A DNA stretch of 64,000 bases. Source: Cantharellus purpuraceus. Taxonomy: Eukaryota > Basidiomycota > Agaricomycetes > Cantharellales > Hydnaceae. Positions 11,337 through 23,822 of this stretch are shown here, one piece after another. The stretch is taken from contig JALBUN010000006.1 in assembly GCA_025174535.1 (NCBI GenBank), positions 806,001-870,000 on the forward strand, in the 5' to 3' direction. The notes below the pieces were generated by a model that was not told the origin of the DNA, made no database searches, and saw nothing but the letters and a program-made list of their open reading frames with translations. The position numbers and the translations under genes are program-made. The number at the start of each line of letters is the position of its first letter. Position 1 is the stretch's first letter.

Positions 11337-13349
11337 CCTTTTGGTCCTCAACCTCAAGAGAAGTCAAGAGAAGGTCGCTTTTTGTTGTGTTCATCCGTTT
11401 TCCATTTAGGGCTTTTTGTTCTTTTCTTTTCTTTGTGTGGCTATTGGTACTTTTATATCGCTTTTATTCACTCACTGCCGTCGCTCGTTCCTGGTTGTCT
11501 CAAAGCTCAAATCACTGTTTCCATGTTCATCTCCATTTTCCAAGTCAATACCATCCTGCCGCCTCCATACCCCTCGCTTTTTACTAACTTCAGCAACTCC
11601 TCCCTCCTCCCCCCTCCCCGGACTCCTCCCAACCACCACCAGTGTCCCTTTAACAAGTTTTCTATTCCTGTTCCTCTGCACGCATCCTTCTGTCCACCAC
11701 CTAGTCCATCAATCACTACTGTCCTTGCAGCTGCCAACACTCCCATGTTTTTCTCATCGTCCTCTCCTTGAAACAGCTTTGTAATATCCCTCCTCTACTC
11801 CTTTCCCCTTGCTTCACCCGTTATATCTTACCATGATCGTCAACACAGCCGTTCCGCACATGTTCACAATCATGCTTCTGGAAGCGACTTTTGATGCATG
11901 ACACTAGGGAAATCAAAACCTAATATGGCGGCTCGATTGAGCGCTCTCAAGTGTGGTCGGCTAGTTGGCCGAGGAGAAAACGACACGCCGAACCAAACGC
12001 GAATGGTCAAATCTTGGCTAGCACTTGTGTACTTAGAGCTATCGGCAGTAGACCTTACTTCATGTCGTACTTCCCTCTCGCCTTTTACTAGAGGAAACCG
12101 TGCGGTGGGGTCGCCTTACCTGCTGTAGCAATCTTTCGAATTTCAGTTCCATCTGAAACTTCCTTTTTTTCTTTTATTTTTGCAGATGTACACCTCTGGT
12201 CCTGAGGCCCGATTCTTGGCAGTGTCTCTCACCTTACTGATCTCTTGATCGCCACGAGCCCTTCCATGTCGGTGCGCTTTCTCGGTCCTTTCCTTTGGCA
12301 ATGGGATCAGATGCTGGCGCAGAAGCCGCGAATTCAAAGAAAGAAGTGCCCTTTCACTTTCGCGATGGTGATGGCGGTGCGCTGAATTTCGCTGTCCTTT
12401 TTCGATTCTAGTGGAGCTTCTTCGCCTGACTCTGGGACTCTGCTACGACTTCGAAGCGTTGTGTAATGTGTCGCTGGAGCCTGTCACTCACCTCTTGACG
12501 ATGAGATGTTGACACACATCACTTGACACCGGGGAGCCCATTGTATTCTTCTTTCATCGATATGAACGCCATTTCAGCACGTTGTCCTCCAGTGCTCGCC
12601 CTTTCTAATGGCCCTACCTACATCTTCATACTCGTAAGCTGGACAATGAGACGTCCAAGGAATGGATATGTGCCCTCGTCGCTGCTCTATTGATTTTAGT
12701 GGGGAGGCTCGTCGCCTAACTCAAGAAACTCTGCTGCCATCTTCAAAGGGCTCTGTGATCTTGCTGAATTCTTGCCACTCGGCTCTACTCGGGTGTTTGC
12801 ACACGTCGTCACATGTGCCTAGCACTCGGGGTCGACCCCTCCGCCGATGGTTTCAATTCACGTCGGTAAAATCTTGTTGGTCCCTTCAGTCTCACGGGAA
12901 TCAACAGGTATGCTACACCCTGCAATAAATCCCGTCCGTCACAAAAGCCCTTAACGTCCATTGTAAACATACCCATGACTAACTGCGACTTTTCTAATTA
13001 TCGTCATACAGTATGCAAACATCATTCTATGCGCATCACGATTTATCCCAACCATCAAGTCTTTCACCAAATGTGATTTGTTCCACAAGAGAATTCGAGG
13101 CATGCAATTAGGAAATTCAGACGTCATTCCTGAGGTTGCACAGAAGATTCGAGGAAGAATATGGTACAGTGATATATAGCCTTCAATATGACGGAGATGT
13201 ATGCCAACTCGGGTACCAAAGTACAAGGTAAGGCACTATCTGTGAAGTAAATCTCTAATTAGGAACTGGTACAGCATGTCAGTCAAGCATCCAACGTGTT
13301 ACGTTCTTCGATACTTTCATTTGCGGTGTTAGCCGCCCGAGGAGAGACG
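11337..13349. other. Intergenic, no gene seen
   Basis: The first ~450 bp after the RGS stop are strongly pyrimidine-rich on the plus strand, like a 3' UTR. Beyond that I see no exon chain, RNA gene or repeat. Short open frames at 11898-12128, 12662-12928 and 12951-13226 have no recognisable content. The stretch ends at the stop codon of the convergent minus-strand DUF6535 gene. Confidence 0.45.
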
Positions 13350-16300
13350 CTATGACAAGACATCCAGCAACTTCCGTATCCCTTTGCTCAGAGTTGGAAT
13401 TCCCCGATGCCCAAATGTGACATTTTCCTCTCCAAGTTCCAGAACCACAGTTGTTGCGCTCCACCCCTTTACTTCTCCCCGCTCCTTCTCTTCGTCAAGC
13501 TTGTCGCAGACCTGTTCGACCAACCGTATTAGCTGACATGTTTTCGCCTTGTTGTCCCATCGCTGCCAATATTTCATGGCATATGCTGCGACAGACGGTA
13601 GACTTTCGATTACGCCCCGACTAGAAAGCTCATTCCAGTTCTCCACAGTTGCTTCATGGAAGAAAGGAAATGCAAACAAGTACCGCCACGCTCGCAGAAT
13701 AATTGGCCAAATCGGATAGATCTGAACAACCTCAAGGAATTGGTGGTCTTTGCCCAGATTATCAACGATTGCAAAGATGTTTACGAGATGCAGGCCTAAA
13801 TCTTCGTTACCAGGATTGGTCCGGAGCCGGGTCGACAGAAAGTATGCAATCGCAAGACAGCTCTTGAAATGGCCATGGTAATCAAGGTGACCGTGCCAAG
13901 TTGGCTCTGCTGAAAGAGCACAGAGCAAGCCGAGGTAGCATCGATTCCGGCGCCAGTTGACGCTCGATAATTCGTTGAATGGGTTATGGTTGACAAGTGT
14001 GCCATCTTGTGGCACAACACGTGCTCGCATCACTGAAATAAGAGCCTGCGAGAAGTGATTTCGGAGTGGTTCATCATCCCGTCCCATCGAGGTTACTTCT
14101 GCTCGAATTGCATAAGCCGCGCTCATAGCTGCATGACATGTACGAAGCGGTATTTCCAATTCCATGAACCGGATTATCGTCTGGATGTAGAGGCGCTTCC
14201 GTTTGAGGTTACTTGGCGAGCCACGCAGACCCGCCAACACTGCAAAAGCGTCGCCAATTGCATCGTAATTGGCACTTTTACCAATCTTCACCAGGTAATC
14301 CACCAGCAGGTCAAACTGTGCCTGCGTGTGCCAGTCTGGTGGTCCTCCCCAATAATCTCTCGAGGAAAACGCTGTTCGGTACAGAAATGTCCAGATACGA
14401 AATTCCTCAACCATCAAAGAGTGATGAAGACTGAGACGAAGTGCAGCCCCGACCTCTGTGAATTGGACTGGAGTCCCCGCTGTTTGTGGATCCTCAAGGA
14501 GACGGCAGCTTAGCTCGAGACAATCAACGGATCTTCGATAATGGCCATAATGCTGATGGTGTTTACTGTACGCCAATGGTCGAAGAAGATTCCTTCCATA
14601 CCTTCTCCAGTTCGAAACCGGAGCCTCGCTGAGAAGTGAGTACAATATACGATTTATCACCATGCTTTGGTGATCCCTGATGGCTGCACTGGAGAACTAT
14701 GAGGTAGTGACCCGCCATTTGACATGACCGATCTTACCTCTTATCAATCTTTGCCAAATATCGCCGATCTGGCCGTAAGCCAACCATCAAGCCTGCCAAT
14801 ATCAGACAGTCGGCCACTAGGCGGGGAGGGGAATTTGAGTCATAGAGACACTTGTCAATAAAATCATGCACAAAGGCGAGAACAAATGAGCTCCGATCTC
14901 CGCTATGCAACCGGTAAGTGAGAATGCGCGCCATCCACATGCGGTCAGAGAATGGGAGAGAGGTGACGTCCAGTTCATTGGGCCAATCCATCACACATGT
15001 AATGAGTTGGAAGTCCTGCTCTAGTGGGATTGGGTATAAGAAACGATTAGAGACAAATAGGCTGCCACCACGGATGTTCAATGGACCCTGCAGACCTCGT
15101 TCGGTGTACAAGTGGAAGATTGCCTTACAGCAAATCCGCACTTGTTCTCGCATGCGGGGAGCTAACTGCCCCGGGGAATCAAAACACGCATTCAGGTGGC
15201 TTGTCAGTCGTTCCAACATGAAGGCTATATCCCACTCGTCCGGCCACTCGACTTCTGGTACCATCTTCCCTGCGAGAGTGATGAGGTCCGTGTCTGTCTC
15301 GATAATCCATTGGATTGAGCGCGCTCCAGTTGGGTCTGCAGGAGATTGAAGAACGCGTAGATACTCATCTACAGACGTCAAATCGTGCGAACCTCGAACT
15401 GACTCTGGGTTATCAGTAGGCAATATAGTTATTTGCCGTAAAGGTATTCGTGCGAGATATGCCAGGAAGCATGCCATTGAGCTGGAGATCATATCCATTG
15501 CAGATTTAAAGACACTCCTCAAAAGCTCCGGCAGGTCATGCAGGAAGCCGGCCCAGGACTTGGCGCGTGCTCTATGTGCCCAGAGCATGATTGTCTCTCG
15601 GAAGACATGCACGACACCGTTGAAGATAGTTGACACAGGCGTCTGGAATGGGCAGTCCGGCGATTTCAACGAAGCCACAACAGTAAAGGAATAAAAGATC
15701 GCCCCAAATGAAGTTGTTCCCATAATAACGCCCGCGACAGTATGCTGTTGAGTCCAAATGTTGGCTGCAAGAGCGACCCCAAAGAACAAAAGGGACAGTT
15801 GCAGGAGAATCGGCAGACAAGCGATTATGGTATTTAAATGCCAGGTCTTCAATCCGTCCAGCTTCTGCTGCCTCCGTGTGCAGCGTTCACGTAAGGTTCC
15901 CTTCCTCAGTCGCGAGGTTTTGAAATGGCCAAGCCATTGCTTTCCGAGCACGCCACCAAATGCAGCGAGGAGACTCATTGACAGGCTCGTATAGGCGAGT
16001 GACTGAATCCAGATAATCATAGAGCTGGGTCCCATCCACACGGGAAGTGAGGCGTCTTGCTCAGAGAACGTGCCATTGTCGACTTTGTTAATCAAAATCT
16101 TCAAGAGAGCATTTGTGGTGTCACTGGGTTGGGGACTCAGGTTCGATGCCATGTTGACGATGAACGTAGAACTGACGGAGGAAAACAAACCGGCCTGAAA
16201 TGGATGCTTCCGTTGAATCTAGATGGCACAAAATATGGCGGTAAGACATACGAATATAAGGAGCGCGTCCAAGTCGCCAATATGCCTGTCAATGAATTCG

Positions 16301-16449
16301 TCATCGTGTTGTTTCGCTACTCGCTCGTATGTGGTCCAAAAGTCCGTGGCTATATCCTTCCCAGCGGGTCGAAAGAGGTCAGAATTTTCCGTGGTGTCCG
16401 GAATATTTTCGAGACTGGTTTCAGGTGTGAAAAAATCTAATGACAACAT
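13350..16449 (-). CDS. DUF6535 multi-pass membrane protein
   Basis: Three exons on the minus strand. Exon 1 runs from 16449 down to about 16220, ending in LLIFVCLTAIF. Exon 2 runs from about 16190 to 14745, and exon 3 from about 14685 to 13350. The introns are short and GT-AG; the second joins LAKIDK to SAAIRDHQSM. The N-terminal part carries the DUF6535 signature: ERVAKQHDDEFIDRHIGDLDA, then AGLFSSVSSTFIV, then WIQSLAYTSLSMSLLAAFGGVLGKQWL. Two further hydrophobic segments follow (LPILLQLSLLFFGVALAANIW; AGVIMGTTSFGAIFYSFTVV). The remaining ~650 residues are soluble and helical, with no motif I know. The function of the family is unknown; it is expanded in Agaricomycetes. Translation could begin in an additional upstream exon (MAAHTAVLPPEVK near 16560), but I could not find a phase-consistent splice. 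Confidence 0.82.
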
Positions 16450-17456
16450 TTCCTAATGCAGAAAGACACATGCACATACTGGGTGATCGGTTTGGTTTGA
16501 GAAGGTGCAGGGGTCGATGGTCTGCTTTTCACTTCAGGTGGTAGTACAGCAGTATGTGCAGCCATTTGTGCAGTTGTAAAGCTATGGTGGAGTGGGAAGA
16601 GAACTACGACAACTGGTGGACAACGCGACATATCACCATCATTCCCACGCAATACGAGAAGCAGTGGAGAAGCATACAAGGTTTGGCACCAGAGCGTCGA
16701 ATTGGAGGATAATTGTAGCTTGCATATCAATATCCATGGTGTCAAGCTGGGAACCACGCAAGTGAGATAGGTCGCATTGTGCCTTCGCTCAGTTGCTGTT
16801 ATGGCAAAATCACGTGAGGGTGTTTACCGCATCAGCTTCTGGTACCAAACCTTGCTTGAATAAGTCGTGGATTCTCCCATCAGAAGCCTGCAGCTGCGTG
16901 GCCGAATCACCGTTAGGTAATAATGAAGATCAAACTCGCTTATGTAAGTCAGAGCAGTACTGTTTCCCATCCTGCAGGACTAGAAGGGCCGCTGCGCGGC
17001 AGGCCCATTGCTCATCCTCGCATTGGGATCCACAGATGGGCGATCGATAGTGAGCTTCTTTGGCTAGTGTCATGCCGTGATTTGTCGTCGTCGCGTTACA
17101 TGATGTTTTGGTTGAGTTTTGGATGTTTGGTGTTGTTCCATGGTTATTATCACGTTTGCGTTGTTCATCATTGCTCTAGTGTGCTCAATGTTAATAGTTT
17201 GAGTGTATTCCATTTAACTTGTGCACGAAATTCCTAAATTTCCACCAGCACCCGCCGTATGGCCATGCATTTTCACGCGTCCTGTGATGCATGTTTTGCA
17301 CCCCCTTCGATTGTGCTATGGAGATGCAGTGCCTTGCTAGCTTCAATATCACTTGGGCGCCAATGCGTCACAGATGATAGATATATCAGCGTCAGCAGCC
17401 TGGGTTCGGATGCATCGGTCAAATGGTTAGGTCCGAAGGCTCATCGCAATAGTCCA
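16450..17456. other. Intergenic between DUF6535 and TFIIIC genes
   Basis: This holds the promoter side of the DUF6535 gene and the 3' flank of the minus-strand TFIIIC gene. The only coding hint is a possible extra 5' exon of the DUF6535 gene near 16480-16565 (minus). Nothing else was recognised. Confidence 0.4.
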
Positions 17457-20400
17457 TTATATAGAGAGCCATTTACGATACAATACCCTGGCTAGCCCAG
17501 TGGCACCAGTTGCCATATAAATCAGCGAAAGATTGTATGCCGCCTCACGACTCAATCCAATATTCTTGGTCAATGATCACCAAAACATTCAACCAATGGT
17601 ATATTCTTGAACACTCACAGTGGGGTCATGCTTCATGCGGTTTTCGGCGTTATTGAGTACACGTTGATAGTGTTTACTGGCATGATGGAAAAGTCCTGTG
17701 GGGTCCCTTAGTGAGAGTTTGGGTGAAGCATAGGGTGGAAGACTTACCGATTTGATGAAAAGCTCGTCCGAAATTGAATTCAACTTCATCCATGTTGGCA
17801 CCGTCTTTTAATCGAATGCTACGATACTGCGACAAGAATGCTAGGCTCTGGAGATATTTAATTATGAGAGAAGGTATCCTTGGTGAAAGAGGGGAATCTC
17901 GCTGACCTGTGCAATCATGTAATGTCGATTATCGGCTTGGCGTTGCATGGCACGTCCAAGGTATGCCACTGCGAGGCTGAGGCATATTACGGGGTCGTCA
18001 GGTTGGTAATCATATGCGTGCAGCAAGTAATCTTGGCAGACATCAGAACTGATACGCACGTCGGCCGCAAAAATGCGACTCACATATGCCGCTCTGGTAG
18101 CTTCGTGCGGCAATGCACAGTTGACCGTATATACACACCATGATGGGGTTGTTTTTAGTGGGCTTATCGGAGGCCGTGAGCTCCGCTGAAGTTTCTTCAC
18201 CCTCTTCCACATCGTCTTTTGTGCTTTCATCGGCTCCAGTAAGATGATACCGACGGAAATGATGGTTCCATCTAACATCTTTTCCTTTTACAACGGCATC
18301 AATGAGTCTCACCTCGCGCGAAATATGCTTTTGTAGACGCGTATCTATAAAAGCGTCAACGGACAATAGACCACTTGCGAGAGCCGCCAACAGTAGTCTT
18401 GGCGGGTCATTGTGGAATTGGTGGCTATTAATTAATTTGCGAGACATTGCCACGATGGTGTCGTATGCTCTGGCGCGAATAGCACATGCTATTAAATGAT
18501 TCAGTGAATATATTTTAGGGGATAATCGACGCCTTACCCATGAGTGCAAGCCGTAGAGTATCAGCTGGAAGGCACTCCTGGAATACGACAGATTGAGCGG
18601 CATGGCGAAGGACCTCTTCGGCTAACGGATATTGGCCTCGTTGTGTAAGCAGGAACGCATACTGAGCACAGGTGGTCTGTGAGGGGATGCTTGAATGAAG
18701 CCTGGGGGGACTAACCTCCACGAATAAAAGCAGCCAATCATCAAAAGATATGCAACGAAACTCTGTGACTTTTTCCCCCGATTTCTTTTTGGGCTTGGTG
18801 GTCACTTTGTCATACTCTATGCAAAGCTCCAGACAATTCAACTCGCTTATAATAGAGCACATACCGAGTTCCAATTGCAAACGAGATGCCATATTATCTT
18901 CATCATTTTCAAGGTCTTTCTGGGCTTTTCTTCTAGATGTGCGTGTCCACGCTGGCATACCTCGAAACTCAATCTAGGAGAGTGAGACGTGAACAATGAC
19001 ATAACTGTCAAAATCTGTAGACATACCCGAGTTGAAGGAAATAATGGCTTGATCTGCCGGAAACTTTCCACTAGGTTTTCGGCTTCTGAAAGCCACGCTG
19101 CTTCTGCTTCTGCATCTCCCTTCTTCATTTCAGGCGCTAAAGCTCTGAGAGATTCAAATCCAAGCTTCGTGGCAGCTTCATGTTTTAACTCGAGTTCCTG
19201 TAACTGAGCCAATGTCATGCCAGGTTTGGATTTCCTCCCCTTGCTCTTTGATGTTTTCTCCTGAAAGAGGGAGTCTGCGGCTTGTGGGTTGTCTCCTGTA
19301 GTTCCGGCTGACTGCTCCTCCCGGGCTGTGTTCCTCCTGCGAGCATCAATAACTAAATCGAACGGGATAAGAATATACCCAGGCCGCAACGATGAAGATG
19401 TGTATTGGTCACCTTCATATACCAAACTCAGGGCTTTTCTTGGTTCGTTCATCTCCTCATAAAGCTCCGCTAGTTTCATCTTTGCGTCGTTCTGGTCGGG
19501 ATCAGCGGATATAACTACGAAATGTTCTTAGGGAAGTAGGGGGAAGGGTGTAGCATCAACGGCTCACTATGCTCGTAGATCTGTGCTGCCTCGTCAAGGT
19601 CTCCCATGCCACGATGGCAGGCTGCCGCTTGAAAAACTATGCGGAGACTACTCGTCTGTGATTTAATGAGGAATGTGTCACCATACATGTGAAACGAATC
19701 CATGTACCGTTTCATCCGCAGACAAAATCTCATATATCGCGAGGGCATCCTCATGCAAAGCTTGATCGAACATGACATCCGCGATCTCAGTGAGGAGCAC
19801 AGCATGATCTCGCATATCATTTTGAAGGATGATGTTGGCATGAAGCTGTCCAGGCGGGTGAGAGTCAAAAAGCCGCGTGAGAAGGGGTTGATTAGATTTA
19901 CCTTGCCTTCATCGTGATCGCCCAGCATGAGTCTTGCCACCGCCAATCTGTGTCTGAAATTGACATCCAGTGGGTGATTGTGTTCTGATTCTGTGGTATC
20001 CTGACGGGAACGAGTAAAACCCTCGATGTCATACTCCTTGTCATCAACTTCGTTGTCCCAATGACGTTGGTCACCACGCCCTTGAAGCCATCGCGCACCC
20101 CTTCGGATAGTCGTCACAGCTCTCTCAGGATCACCAACAGAGTTGTAAAAGTCCGCCAGGACAATAATTTGCATGTCACCAAAGCTACCACTAGGAACGT
20201 CATTCCCCGATTCGTCTTGAGCTGTCCCAGAGGGATGGAGTGCCTGATAGTATTCGAATGCTTCCTGGTAGAGCTGAATGCCTCGAGGAATATCGGATAG
20301 TTCAACTAGGATCGGGCGGAGCTCCTCTAGTGCGTTGATATTGTGCGGGTACTGTTTCAATATAGCGAGAAACGCGGTGCGTGCTGTACGGAGATCTCCT

Positions 20401-21405
20401 ATCTCTTTGGAGAGAAACGCGCGGTCCCACTGAGCATTGACATCTCCGGGATCCAATGTGCATGCTTTTCGATAGCAATAGAGAGCCTGTTGCATGTATC
20501 CGAGCTTTCTTTTGTAAATACCGCATGTCAGTGGCGTAGATGGGTAAAGATGAGATTTCATACGTACCTCGAATCATTTCCGAGCTTTAGCCACAGGTCA
20601 ACGTCATGAAGAAGATGTGCCCCAATGATATTCAATTTTAGGGCTTTCTCTGGCTCGCCAAGATCAGTATGGCATAATGCTAGGGTGGTCCAAGCAGATG
20701 CCTCCCGCGGTTCAATGCGGATTACTTCTTGCATAAGACGGATTGTCTCTGGCAAGTTTTGAGATACATATGCTGTATTTGCCTCGCCAAGTATTGACTT
20801 GACTTGTTGAGACAAGACAGGTTTGTCTCTGGGACCACGCTGAGGATTGAACCATGTATAAGTTAAATGGGGTGTCAGTGGAGAAGAATAGACCTACACC
20901 ACGCTTTCTGCGCCTGCCTATTCCTGTGGCAGTTTTGAGTTCTTCGTGCAGATCGAAGTCTTCTGCCTCTTCAATAGAGATATCCCATAGGTAACTAGAC
21001 CCCCCCACGTGCTTGTCGTCCCCATGTTTGATGTTATTCACGAGACGTCTGAGTGCATTTATGAGTCGTGGGAAAACAGTGATGGAAATATGTTCTTTCT
21101 GTCGCACCTGAAATCACCTTCGATGGCGCGTTCGGCTTTAGCTTCCGCCTCCGCATCGACAGGCTCCTCGTTCTTCTCTGACGCTTCTACTTGCGCATCG
21201 CGACTTACGCCATCATGCTCCTCAATGCCATCTTCCAGCTCGCTTTCTTGCTCACTGACTTTTGTACCAAAGCCGCATATACAATTCCGTTCGACATGTT
21301 TTACATGATTTGAGGAGTTGACTCACAGTAAAAGTCATCTTCATCACTGGACCTATCCTCCCATTCGTCAGGCTCCTCGGATTCATCAATGTACTGTGTT
21401 GCCAT
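17457..21405 (-). CDS. TFIIIC TPR subunit (Tfc4/Sfc4, GTF3C3-like)
   Basis: A minus-strand gene with about a dozen short introns that I could chain in phase from the ATG (MATQYIDESEEPDEWEDR, acidic N-terminus) to the TAA at 17457-17459. The basic linker GRRRKRGRGPRDK leads into TPR units: LLGEANTAYV-type (here ILGEANTAYVSQNLPETI), EVIRIEPREASAWTTLALCH, ALYCYRKACTLDPGDVNAQWDRA, and TARTAFLAILKQYPHNINALEEL. The C-terminal part has the strongly diagnostic block IYGQLCIAARSYQSGIYYL followed by PDDPVICLSLAVAYLGRAMQRQADNRH. It closes with FNFGRAFHQIGLFHHASKHY and a final TPR (REAAYNLSLIYMATG). TFIIIC binds the A and B boxes of tRNA genes and recruits TFIIIB for RNA polymerase III; this subunit is the TFIIIB-contacting TPR scaffold in the nucleus. 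No lesions were seen. Confidence 0.9.
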
Positions 21406-21864
21406 TTCTGAATGCAGCCACAGAGTGTGACACGTGAGTCACTATGGGTTCGTAGCGCTGTGCCCCGACTGGCTGCTAGAATTGACAAGTGACCTGTGAC
21501 ATGTCACGGGCACTGTGCACTCAATTCCGTGTATTACGATCAAGCGACTGGTTCAGCTTGCGCACAAGAATGAACTGAGAATGGCTTCCATTGTCACCGT
21601 TGCCGTCCATGAAACAGAAATGCGTCATGCATGCAACTACGAATCTATGCAGGTTCAGTTGTTAGGAACTTCCGAGTCTAGACAACTCTATATCACGGCT
21701 GCAATCATTTCCCGAGCCCCCTCAGTATGCTAGAGGTTGCAAACACCAATCGATACCGTTCCCGTAGATGATGCCTTCGAATATTCATATTCCCCTATAT
21801 ATCCAAGGGCGCCAAGGGAAGCCCACTGAAGCACGCTTATTCTGACCCCTTTTACTACGCGGAA
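21406..21864. other. Divergent promoter region
   Basis: Shared upstream region of the minus-strand TFIIIC gene and the plus-strand HDAC-family pseudogene. It contains an AT-rich patch at 21779-21803 (atattcatattcccctatatatcc) that could be the old TATA region of the right-hand gene. No coding sequence was seen. Confidence 0.4.
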
Positions 21865-23822
21865 ATGAAGGTCGTACACTCAGATGACTGCCTCCTCCAT
21901 AACCCCTAGCACGAGATCCTTTCTAGGAAGCAACTATCATTCTTAGAATCACCTGCTCGCTATAACGCGATTCGAGAAGCCCTTGCGCAACCGGCTTCTA
22001 CAAGCACCTTATTTGAGTTCGTCAAAGCGTCGGAGAAGCTCTCGAATTCCGAGCTTGAGAAATTCATCCTCTCGGCAAATAGACTATATATGTCTTCGAC
22101 GAATCTTGATCTCATGTTTCTGTCGACACAGGTGCATTCGGACTATGTCAACTACCTGCGGAGCGCGTACGAGAATTGGGTAAACGATGGTGATAACGTC
22201 CCCAAGCTTTTTACATCATATTCTAGAATCTTGCAATAGGTACCGAAGAATGTCACCTAACCAGACTGGAGTTTTTCCGGATACTTTTTTTCATTCGAAG
22301 CTCGCTCATTTCAAAGATCTTGATGTTACTCAACTGCGTCCAATCGCAAAATCTGGTGAGCCATGCTTCTACTTTGCGACGTCCTAATTTGGGGTGGGAA
22401 TTACCGCCGAAGCATGCAACGAATTTATTGGTCTCCATATTGTTGCTTGTCCTTACAACTACTAACTAGCCGCCAGGAGTCTATTGGTAAAAATATTCTA
22501 GTCGATCCATTGGAGATTTACAGCTCATAAGCATACCTTCAAGTTTTGACCTCAGTACTCCAATCACGGCAGGTAAGCACTGATGGTTGGTTAGGGGAAT
22601 AAATCAATTAACAACTTAATTTCTCGGAACGCGCGATTCCGGGTCCTTGCGCGCCTCAGAGACGTTTCATTCCGCAGTCTCTGCAGTTCGCGTGGTATTG
22701 AATGCTTGTGAGATTCTTTTGACAGCTTCCGCCAAGTAGCGACGGAACAGCAAGGGCAGCGATTGGTTCGCCTGCAGGAGTCTTTGCTCCGACGTGAGTA
22801 AAATAGACTTTACCAATTATTGCCCGTCAATTATAGGCCATTGATCGAGTCACTGATACTGGGTTGTACTGAAGGAGGCCGCCGGGACACCACGCGGCGC
22901 CGACCCTGTGCGGCGGGTATTGTTACTTGAGCAACGTCGCCATCGCAACGCGTTTCCTGCAGACACATTACGCATCCCAGTCACGCGCCAAGGCGACGCC
23001 CAGAGTTGCCATTCTAGACATCATGGTAATGGAAGTGCGTGCGATTTTACCACGGGAACGTCAGACTGCGCTTTATGCGCATGTGGTGACTATGGCTTCT
23101 TTTTTTCTTCGTTCCAGCTTAGGAGATCTTCTATGATGATCCCTCGGTATTTTATGTTTCGTTGCACGCGACGCACGACTATCCATGTAAGCGTGGTATT
23201 GTTATAGCCTTTCGCCGTCGTGCCTTACCGCGATTGGCGGGGTGAGGTCTTTACAGGCACTTCGGACGAACGGGGAGCAGGGCAGGGCATCGGATTTAAC
23301 CTGAACGTCCCTCTCCCGGGATCGACTGGTGACGCCGAGTACCAGGCCGTGCTCCAGGGAGCCATCGACCAGATTCGGATATACGATCCATGGTACCTTA
23401 TCATCAGGTAAGGATCATGAGCCAATCTCGAGCCAATCTCTAGCCGACACGTGATTCCTAATAAACTTTCAACCTGGGCGTTGATACATTTGAAAACGAC
23501 CCGATTTGCGAATTCGGCTTAACGGCCAATGGCTATACTCTCATCGGGGGCACCATATCGGCACTTGAGAAGCCAACACTGTTCGTTATGGAAGGGTGAA
23601 TTCTCATCGTAGCTTCCATCAGTCCGTGAAAGAAGATCTTCTTCCCGTCCTTCTACTAGGGGTTACGACTTGGGCACCATCGGGGTGAATGTGCGGGCAG
23701 TGCTGGACGGGTTAATTGCGATCGTGCGGGGTAAACACATTGGGCGCATGAGAGCTCATGCGCTGGCGGGCACTTGCTTATATAATCACCCCGAATTGAT
23801 GGGGTATCACAAGAGCTTTTGA
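21865..23822 (+). pseudogene. Decayed acetylpolyamine amidohydrolase / class-II HDAC-family gene
   Basis: Family blocks occur in the right order. They are MKVVHSDDCLLHNP-stop-HEILS with ESPARYNAIREAL; VFPDTFFHSKLAHF; FDLSTPITAG; RPPGHHAAPTLCGGYCYLSN (22876 onward); RVAILD then HHGNG; EIFYDDPSVFYVSLHATHDYP; GTSDERGAGQGIGFNLNVPLPG; SLGVDTFENDP; and EGGYDLGTIGVNVRAVLDGL. Enzymes of this family use a zinc ion to remove acetyl groups from polyamines or lysine. Here codon 15 is TAG (21907-21909). The zinc-ligand segment between LD and HHGNG has lost bases and shifts frame near 23019. The intron before SLGVDTF ends in CAA where CAG is expected (about 23470). Several other splice borders are unclear. 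I call it a pseudogene; a sequence-error explanation would need at least three separate errors. Confidence 0.8.

Noticed and set aside
21907..21909. TAG at codon 15 of the HDAC-family gene as readthrough
   Set aside because: Two further lesions are present in the same gene; pseudogene is the simpler reading.
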